From the NCBI GenBank assembly GCA_963966275.1, contig CAWZYQ010000133.1:1-11020 (forward strand): a stretch of DNA of 11,020 nt. The letters run 5' to 3'. The position numbers were made by a program, and so were the translations under genes. The notes beneath the pieces are model-generated. The model made no database searches. It was not told the origin of the DNA and worked only from the letters and a program-made list of their open reading frames with translations. Shown here piece by piece: positions 5,785 to 11,020 of this stretch (position 1 is the first letter of the stretch; each line of letters begins with the position of its first letter). Origin of the DNA: UBA10427 sp003500135 (GTDB taxonomy: Bacteria > Bacteroidota > Bacteroidia > Cytophagales > Cyclobacteriaceae).

Positions 5785-7100
5785 TGGCGTCATTTAGAGT
5801 AAAGGGCGGGCAAACACTTCATGGTGACATTACCCCGCAAGGAGCCAAAAACGAAGCGCTCCAAATTATTTGTGCTGTTCTATTAACGCCGGCGCCTGTC
5901 ACGATCCATAACCTTCCCAACATCAGGGATGTCAACAAGCTGATCGAGCTGATATCGGAAATGGGCGTAAGTGTAGAAAAAACCGGTTCGGAATCTTACC
6001 GGTTCACAGCTAAAAAAATCAACCTCGATTTTCTCGAAACACTTGAATTCAAGGAAAAGGCGGCGTCCTTGCGTGGTTCGGTAATGATCATCGGTCCCTT
6101 ATTGGCGCGATATGGGAAGGCAAGGCTTCCGAAACCCGGAGGGGACAAAATCGGTCGCAGGCGGCTTGATACGCACTTCTATGGATTTCAAAAACTAGGC
6201 GCTGAGTTCAATTTCGACTATCACGACAACTTTTACAGTATAGACGCCAGCCACATGAAGGGCAATTATATGCTGCTTGATGAGGCATCGGTTACCGGTA
6301 CAGCCAATATTATCATGGCGGCTGTGTTGACGCCGGGCAAAACCACGATTTACAATGCTGCCTGCGAGCCCTACCTGCAACAACTTTGTCGTATGCTCAA
6401 CCGGATGGGCGCGAAAATCACAGGTGTGGGTTCCAACCTGCTATACATTGAAGGTGTGAAAGAATTGGTCGGAACCGAGCATACTCTTCTGCCCGACATG
6501 ATCGAAGTGGGCAGTTTCATCGGCCTTGCTGCCATGACACAATCGGAGATCACCATAAAAAATGCCGGCATTGAGCATTTAGGGATTATCCCAGAATCGT
6601 TTAAACGCCTGGGCATTAACATGGATTTCATAGGTGACGATATTTTTATTCCTGCCCAGGAGACATACGAGGTGGAAACATTTATTGATGGCTCCATTAT
6701 GACACTTTCCGATGCACCCTGGCCCGGATTAACGCCGGACCTGTTAAGTGTATTGCTGGTAGTTGCCACCCAGGCGAGAGGAACGGTACTCATTCACCAG
6801 AAAATGTTTGAAAGCCGTTTGTTTTTTGTGGATAAGCTTATCGATATGGGTGCTCAGATCATTTTATGTGACCCCCACCGCGCCACCATTATTGGCCTGG
6901 ACAGGAAAACAGATTTGAGGGGTATCAAAATGACCTCACCCGATATACGTGCCGGTGTGGCCCTGCTGATTGCAGCCTTATCTGCTAAAGGGACCAGCGA
7001 GATATTTAATATTGAACAGATCGACCGCGGTTACCAGCATATCGATACGAGGCTCCGCAATCTGGGCGCCGAGATCCAGCGCATAGATCATAATGATTAG
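5784..7100 (+). CDS. murA: UDP-N-acetylglucosamine 1-carboxyvinyltransferase, Cys-to-Asp type
   Basis: This 438-residue cytoplasmic enzyme transfers enolpyruvate from phosphoenolpyruvate to UDP-GlcNAc, the first committed step of peptidoglycan synthesis. The fold repeats the EPSP-synthase-like unit. Visible active-site residues are K22 (GAKNEAL), the arginine run after GRRR (125-127), D319 (TPDL, matching Asp305 of E. coli) and R389 (DIRAG, matching Arg397). The flexible loop reads PGGDKIG, where E. coli has PGGCTIG. D121, codon GAC at 6144-6146, therefore replaces the catalytic and fosfomycin-alkylated cysteine. Aspartate here is known in active MurA of Mycobacterium, Chlamydia and Borrelia and makes them insensitive to fosfomycin. 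The protein is about 20 residues longer than the E. coli enzyme. The start overlaps the DUF4290 stop by one base, and a strong hairpin follows the stop. Confidence 0.97.
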   Translation: MASFRVKGGQTLHGDITPQGAKNEALQIICAVLLTPAPVTIHNLPNIRDVNKLIELISEMGVSVEKTGSESYRFTAKKINLDFLETLEFKEKAASLRGSVMIIGPLLARYGKARLPKPGGDKIGRRRLDTHFYGFQKLGAEFNFDYHDNFYSIDASHMKGNYMLLDEASVTGTANIIMAAVLTPGKTTIYNAACEPYLQQLCRMLNRMGAKITGVGSNLLYIEGVKELVGTEHTLLPDMIEVGSFIGLAAMTQSEITIKNAGIEHLGIIPESFKRLGINMDFIGDDIFIPAQETYEVETFIDGSIMTLSDAPWPGLTPDLLSVLLVVATQARGTVLIHQKMFESRLFFVDKLIDMGAQIILCDPHRATIIGLDRKTDLRGIKMTSPDIRAGVALLIAALSAKGTSEIFNIEQIDRGYQHIDTRLRNLGAEIQRIDHND

Positions 7101-7121
7101 GAAAAAAATTTAAATTACATA

Positions 7122-7154
7122 AAAAAAGACCGGTTATGATAACCGGTCTTTTTT
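7122..7154. terminator. Strong bidirectional terminator between murA and dnaN
   Basis: A perfect inverted repeat pairs 7122-7136 with 7140-7154 around a three-base loop. The core is gaccggtta / taaccggtc, flanked by six A on the left and six T on the right. It therefore reads as a rho-independent terminator on both strands. It serves murA, which ends at 7100, and dnaN, which ends at 7176 on the other strand. Confidence 0.9.
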
Positions 7155-7175
7155 CGTTTAACCTAAATGATATTA

Positions 7176-8300
7176 TTACACGTAATTATTCAACATTACT
7201 GGCATTACGAGCATTAAAATATCCTCGTTATCACCTTTTTCTTTTGGGATGATCAAACCGGCGCGATTGGGCTCAGAAAGCTTTAATGTTATTTCTTTGC
7301 TTTCAATATTATTGAGCATTTCAATCAGAAAACGCGCATTAAAACCAATTTCAATGTCTTCACCGTCGTGCTCACAGGCCAGCCTTTCATTGGCTTCATT
7401 GGAAAAATCGAGGTCTTCAGCAGATATCTGCAGCTCACTCCCGGTGATCTTCAAACGGACCTGATTGGTGGTTTTGTTCGCATAGATTGATATCCTTTTC
7501 AAGGAGCTCAACAATTCGCCTCTGTCGATTGTCATTTCGTTGTTATTGTCGTTCGGGATCACGTTTTCATAATCCGGATAACGCTCATCGATCAAACGGC
7601 AGATCATTTTGATATTGTTGAAATGGAAAAAGGCATTCGCCATATTGAATTCAATAGTTACATTGGAATTCTCTGACGGTAATGTAGCCTTTAACAAATT
7701 TAGCGCCTTGCGAGGGATGATGATGGCATTATTGTCATCCGATACCACATCTACCCGTCGGTAGCGGATCAGACGGTGACCATCCGTTGCCACAAAAGTG
7801 GTATTGGTATCCGATAAATTGACGTACACACCGGTCATAGCTGGTCTTAGCTCGTCATTACTGGTAGCAAAAATTGTATTGCCAATGGCTCTGGCCAGTG
7901 CATCGGTGGAAATATCAACCGCATACCCGTCGCTTACTTCCGGTATTTTCGGAAAGTCCGTGGCATTTTCACCGGATAACTTATAACGACCGATATCAGA
8001 GCTGATTTCGATCGAATATGTTTCCGGGTCGATACTGAAGGTAACGGGTTGCTCCGGAAGGTTTTTAAGGGTATCCATCAATATTTTGGCCGGCACCGCT
8101 ATACTTCCGCTTTCTTTGGATTCTACCTCCAGTTCAGTGATCATGGAAGTCTGCAGGTCCGAGGCCGATACGGTTAACTTACCCTCTTTTATTTCGAAAA
8201 GAAAATTTTCCAATATGGGTACCACAGGGTTTATTGTGATTACTCCGTTGATATTGGTTAACTGCTTCAGCAGTGTAGATGAAGAAACGATAAACTTCAT
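7176..8300 (-). CDS. dnaN: DNA polymerase III beta subunit (sliding clamp)
   Basis: This 374-residue protein forms the dimeric ring that holds the replicative polymerase and other partners on DNA. The length and the three repeated clamp domains fit the family. Recognisable landmarks are the N-terminal MKFIVSSSTLLKQL, VATDGHRL (170-177; E. coli has the same motif in the partner-binding pocket), LIDERYPDYENVIP (236-249), FNARFLIEML near the C-terminus, and the terminal MPVML (MPMRL in E. coli), which lines the clamp-binding cleft. The ATG at 8300 starts the conserved first strand. The leader has no good Shine-Dalgarno sequence. It stands alone, convergent with murA and divergent from the phosphorylase gene. 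Its separation from dnaA is common outside the Firmicutes/Proteobacteria arrangement. I found no clear -7 element for it in the upstream gap. Confidence 0.97.
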   Translation of the reverse strand: MKFIVSSSTLLKQLTNINGVITINPVVPILENFLFEIKEGKLTVSASDLQTSMITELEVESKESGSIAVPAKILMDTLKNLPEQPVTFSIDPETYSIEISSDIGRYKLSGENATDFPKIPEVSDGYAVDISTDALARAIGNTIFATSNDELRPAMTGVYVNLSDTNTTFVATDGHRLIRYRRVDVVSDDNNAIIIPRKALNLLKATLPSENSNVTIEFNMANAFFHFNNIKMICRLIDERYPDYENVIPNDNNNEMTIDRGELLSSLKRISIYANKTTNQVRLKITGSELQISAEDLDFSNEANERLACEHDGEDIEIGFNARFLIEMLNNIESKEITLKLSEPNRAGLIIPKEKGDNEDILMLVMPVMLNNYV

Positions 8301-8458
8301 ATGTCCTGTCTAATTTCAGATGAATTAATGGCCGGTAAATTTAAGAAGATTTGCGAAAAAATTAAGCTATTTAGGAACTTACCCCGCGCATCCCGCCAGC
8401 CTGTGCGTGGCAAAGTACAATTTTATTTGTTAAGTCCACAATTTGCACAGCTTTTTAC

Positions 8459-8466
8459 TACTTTTG
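8459..8466 (+). promoter_or_regulatory. Predicted -7 element for the purine nucleoside phosphorylase gene
   Basis: TACTTTTG matches the consensus TAnnTTTG exactly and ends 22 bases before the ATG at 8489. The nearest TTG upstream (8443-8445) is only 13 bases away, so a -33 partner at normal spacing is missing. The rest of the 188-bp dnaN/phosphorylase gap (8301-8488) shows no repeat, hairpin or small gene that I can support. Confidence 0.45.
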
Positions 8467-8488
8467 TTGCGATTTAAAAACAGTAAGA

Positions 8489-9301
8489 ATGCTTGAAAAA
8501 ATAAAGGGGACTGTTGAATTTATTCAGTCAAAATATTCCAAACGACCACAAATAGGAATTATACTTGGGACCGGCCTGGGCGCATTGGTAGATGATATTG
8601 ATGTTGAGGAAGTAATTGAATACGAAAAGATACCCAACTTTCCGGTTTCAACCGTTGAAAGTCACCATGGACGCCTGATCTTTGGCAAAATTTCGGGCAA
8701 GACCGTGGTAGTAATGCAGGGGCGCTTTCACTATTACGAAGGATATTCTGCTCAGGAAATCACCTTTCCCATACGCGTGTTTAAGTTTTTGGGGATTGAA
8801 AAATTGCTGATCAGTAATGCTTCGGGAGGCTTAAATCCCGATCATGCAGTTAGCGATCTTATGATCATGACCGATCACATCAATTTACATCCGGGGAATC
8901 CTTTGCGAGGAAAGAACAATGCGGGATTGGGCCCTCGCTTCCCCGATATGAGCGAGCCTTATGATCATAAAATGATTGATCAGGCGTTGAAGATCGCTGA
9001 ACAGCATCGTATTAAGGTGCATAAAGGTGTATATGCAAGCGTTACCGGGCCCAACCTGGAAACGCCCGCTGAATACAAATTTATGAGGATCATTGGAGCT
9101 GACGCGGTGGGCATGTCGACTGTTCCTGAATGCATTGTGGCAAGGCAGATGGATATCCCCGTTTTTGCCATATCCATAATAACTGATTTGGGTGTGCCGG
9201 GGAAAATTGAAAAAATTAGTGTAGAAGATGTGATTATGGCCGCCAATAGCGCAGAACCCAAAATGACTTTGATCTTTAAAGAGTTAATTGCGTTGCAATA
9301 A
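8489..9301 (+). CDS. Purine nucleoside phosphorylase, trimeric (PNP/MTAP) class
   Basis: This 270-residue enzyme splits purine nucleosides with phosphate into base and ribose 1-phosphate in purine salvage. Motifs of the trimeric class are GTGLG (27-31, phosphate loop), H60 and GRFHYYEGY (78-86, with R79 and H81), SNASGGLN (109-116), TGPNLETPAEY (186-196) and GADAVGMSTVPE (203-214). The base-contacting glutamate corresponds to E195 (human Glu201) and the ribose-side methionine to M209 (human Met219). At the position of human Asn243 the sequence has D233 (SIITDLG, codon GAT 9185-9187). Asn there selects 6-oxopurines. In human PNP the change Asn243Asp was reported to give activity on adenosine, so this enzyme may take 6-aminopurines. 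A methylthioadenosine-directed role is less likely because the overall sequence follows PNP. The leader is A-rich, with no Shine-Dalgarno sequence. Confidence 0.95.
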   Translation: MLEKIKGTVEFIQSKYSKRPQIGIILGTGLGALVDDIDVEEVIEYEKIPNFPVSTVESHHGRLIFGKISGKTVVVMQGRFHYYEGYSAQEITFPIRVFKFLGIEKLLISNASGGLNPDHAVSDLMIMTDHINLHPGNPLRGKNNAGLGPRFPDMSEPYDHKMIDQALKIAEQHRIKVHKGVYASVTGPNLETPAEYKFMRIIGADAVGMSTVPECIVARQMDIPVFAISIITDLGVPGKIEKISVEDVIMAANSAEPKMTLIFKELIALQ

Positions 9302-9310
9302 TATGAATTG

Positions 9311-9318
9311 AAGGAGGT
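9311..9318 (+). promoter_or_regulatory. Perfect Shine-Dalgarno that fixes a GTG start
   Basis: AAGGAGGT is fully complementary to the 3' end of 16S rRNA and lies six bases before GTG 9325-9327. An in-frame TGA at 9304-9306 limits how far the frame can extend, and no ATG occurs between that stop and the first cysteine motif. The GTG is therefore the start. Confidence 0.8.
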
Positions 9319-9324
9319 GGAAAA

Positions 9325-11020
9325 GTGCCGGGTAAGGACAAGGAAATAGTGGAATGTTATCATTGTGGCGACGAATGCCTCGATGAATTGATCGTTTTTG
9401 ATGATAAGAATTTCTGTTGCCACGGTTGTAAAACCGTGTATGAAATCCTGAAAGAGAACGATCTGTGCACCTATTACGACCTCGATAAAAACCCGGGCAT
9501 CAGTCTGAAAAGCCGGGATTTTGATGATAAGTATGCTTTTCTGGACAATGACGAGATCAATAAAACCCTTGCCGATTATGCCGATGAGCATCGGGCGCGT
9601 TTTACCTTTTATATACCGGCCATCCATTGCAGCTCGTGTATATGGCTACTTGAAAATTTGTACCAACTCAAAGAAGGTGTGGCCAATAGCAGGGTCAATT
9701 TTGTAAAGAAAGAGTTGCTGGTCGATATCAATACCGATGAGATCAGCCTGCGTGAACTGGTGGAGCAGCTCGCCACTTTGGGTTATGGGCCCTCCATTAA
9801 TCTGGACAATAAAAACCAATCCCGGCAAAAAGCACACAACCGGCAGATCTATCTCAAAATAGGCGTGGCAGGGTTTGCCTTTGGAAATATAATGCTCCTG
9901 TCTTTTCCGGAGTACTTCGGCTTTGAAGGGCTAACCGATGTGCGCATACAGCAATTTATCAAATGGCTCAATCTGGCCCTTTCGCTTCCTGTCGTTTTGT
10001 ATTGCAGCTCTGAGTACTATGTCTCCGCCTACAAAGGCCTTAAGCACAAGTTTATCAATATCGATGTGCCTATCACCATCGGTATTTTTGCCCTCTTTGG
10101 CAGAAGCCTTTACGAAGTGCTTATGGGTCTGGGGCCCGGATATTTCGATTCGTTGGCCGGGCTTTTATTCTTTATATTGATAGGGAAGTGGTTTCAGAAC
10201 TACACGTATGAAGGGCTTTCTTTCGAACGTGACTATAAAGCCTATTTTCCGCTCGCGGTCAATCGCCAAAATGGCTCCGGAAAGGAGAGTGTGCTCGTAA
10301 GCCAGCTTGAAGTAGGCGATTTGATAGAGGTGCGCAATAAAGAAGTGATACCGGCTGATTGTACCTTACAAAGCAACCGGGCCAATATTGATTTCAGCTT
10401 TGTTACGGGAGAAGCGGATACGGTAGCCAAAAAAAATGGGGATTATGTATATGCCGGGGGGAGGCAAGCCGGGCCGGCCATTTGGCTCAAAGTTGAAAAG
10501 ACGGTATCGCAGAGCTACCTGACCCAGCTTTGGAACAACGAGGCCTTTCTGAAACATGAACACACGGAATTCGAGTCGCTGGTCAATCGCATTTCCAAAT
10601 ACTTTACCTTTGCGGTTTTATTTATAGCCACTGCCTCATTGATAGGTTGGGCCGGCACGGATTTGTCTACGGGCATCATGGCCTTTATTTCGGTGTTAAT
10701 TGTGGCCTGTCCCTGCGCCTTATCTCTTGCTACGCCCTTTACACTTGGTAATACCATGCGGATTTTTGGCAGGAATAAATTCTATGTCAAAAATACAGGC
10801 GCCATAGAGAAAATGGTGAATATCGATGAAGTGGTGTTTGATAAAACGGGAACCATCACGGTCAATCAGGCAAGCGAAATAAGTTTCGAGTCAAAAATGT
10901 GGAATGATCATTTTGCCTTAATTGCAGCTAACATGACACGGCAATCCACTCATCCCACCAGCCAGGCGATCCATAAAGAACTTGGGACCGATGCGACTAT
11001 TGAATTTAACCGGTTTGAAG
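9325..11020 (+). CDS. ccoI: Heavy-metal P1B ATPase, CcoI/FixI-like, cut by the window edge
   Basis: The first 565 residues are present and the gene continues past the right edge. It encodes a membrane pump of the copper-transporting P1B class. In order: an N-terminal cysteine-rich domain (C11, C14, C18, C31, C32, C35, C48) of the type found before CcoI/FixI ATPases; a heavy-metal-associated domain with C102-x2-C105 (AIHCSSC); hydrophobic segments near 175-195, 211-228, 245-268 and 275-292; an actuator loop with TGE (361-363); a membrane segment near 425-445; the CPC metal-binding motif at 462-464; the phosphorylation motif DKTGT with D507; and THP (542-544), matching the HP locus. The extra N-terminal cysteine domain points to the CcoI/FixI branch, which supplies copper for cbb3 oxidase, rather than a plain CopA detoxification pump. 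ccoS and ccoNOP would be expected downstream but are not visible. Translation begins at GTG behind AAGGAGGT, 23 bp after the phosphorylase stop. Confidence 0.92.
   Translation, partial: MPGKDKEIVECYHCGDECLDELIVFDDKNFCCHGCKTVYEILKENDLCTYYDLDKNPGISLKSRDFDDKYAFLDNDEINKTLADYADEHRARFTFYIPAIHCSSCIWLLENLYQLKEGVANSRVNFVKKELLVDINTDEISLRELVEQLATLGYGPSINLDNKNQSRQKAHNRQIYLKIGVAGFAFGNIMLLSFPEYFGFEGLTDVRIQQFIKWLNLALSLPVVLYCSSEYYVSAYKGLKHKFINIDVPITIGIFALFGRSLYEVLMGLGPGYFDSLAGLLFFILIGKWFQNYTYEGLSFERDYKAYFPLAVNRQNGSGKESVLVSQLEVGDLIEVRNKEVIPADCTLQSNRANIDFSFVTGEADTVAKKNGDYVYAGGRQAGPAIWLKVEKTVSQSYLTQLWNNEAFLKHEHTEFESLVNRISKYFTFAVLFIATASLIGWAGTDLSTGIMAFISVLIVACPCALSLATPFTLGNTMRIFGRNKFYVKNTGAIEKMVNIDEVVFDKTGTITVNQASEISFESKMWNDHFALIAANMTRQSTHPTSQAIHKELGTDATIEFNRFE

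Noticed and set aside
8301..8488. Promoter for dnaN in the divergent gap
   Set aside because: The closest match on the minus strand, TACTTTG near 8412-8418, is one base short of TAnnTTTG and far from the start, so I do not call it.
9270..9324. FNR-type box upstream of the CcoI-like gene
   Set aside because: TTGATCTTTAAAGAG contains one TTGAT half-site, but the second half is not ATCAA, so it does not make a palindrome.
8980..9627. Long minus-strand frame across the phosphorylase and ATPase start
   Set aside because: It lies antisense to two well-supported genes, has no recognisable domain, and spans their junction.
1..11020. Mobile element, CRISPR array, defence or toxin-antitoxin system
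   Set aside because: No direct-repeat arrays, terminal inverted repeats, transposase or nuclease-toxin genes were seen. Nearly all the DNA is accounted for by housekeeping genes.

Overview
The window looks like chromosomal housekeeping DNA from a member of the Bacteroidota, most likely a Cytophagales-type organism. Four things point there: a DUF4290 gene next to murA, a DUF3109 protein of the CKGACC type, upstream regions matching the Bacteroidota -7 element TAnnTTTG, and mostly A-rich leaders without Shine-Dalgarno sequences. No RNA gene, insertion sequence, CRISPR array, phage gene or other mobile element was seen.

Left part, minus strand (about 112-2635). A cysteine-rich DUF3109 protein is followed by a type I methionine aminopeptidase with its own predicted promoter, then a zinc-ribbon Nudix hydrolase with a TTG start 10 bp after map, then a small lipoprotein of unknown function. 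The tail of an unidentified plus-strand gene enters at the left edge. It meets this group at a hairpin that can terminate transcription in both directions.

Middle, plus strand (2845-7100). A likely three-gene operon encodes a UvrD/PcrA helicase, a DUF4290 protein with an internal duplication, and MurA. The last two genes overlap by one base (TAATG). The MurA has aspartate where the usual catalytic cysteine sits, which predicts fosfomycin insensitivity. A strong 15-bp hairpin ends the operon and is shared with the convergent dnaN.

Right part. dnaN (minus) and a trimeric-type purine nucleoside phosphorylase (plus) diverge from a 188-bp region. The phosphorylase has aspartate at the position of human Asn243, which suggests it may accept 6-aminopurines. 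Twenty-three bases later a copper-type P1B ATPase of the CcoI/FixI kind begins at a GTG behind a perfect AAGGAGGT. It runs off the right edge.

The genes do ordinary jobs: protein N-terminal processing, DNA repair and replication, peptidoglycan precursor synthesis, purine salvage and, probably, metal supply to a terminal oxidase. I found no evidence of a new multi-gene system. The items most worth a second look are the DUF4290 duplication and the two active-site substitutions.
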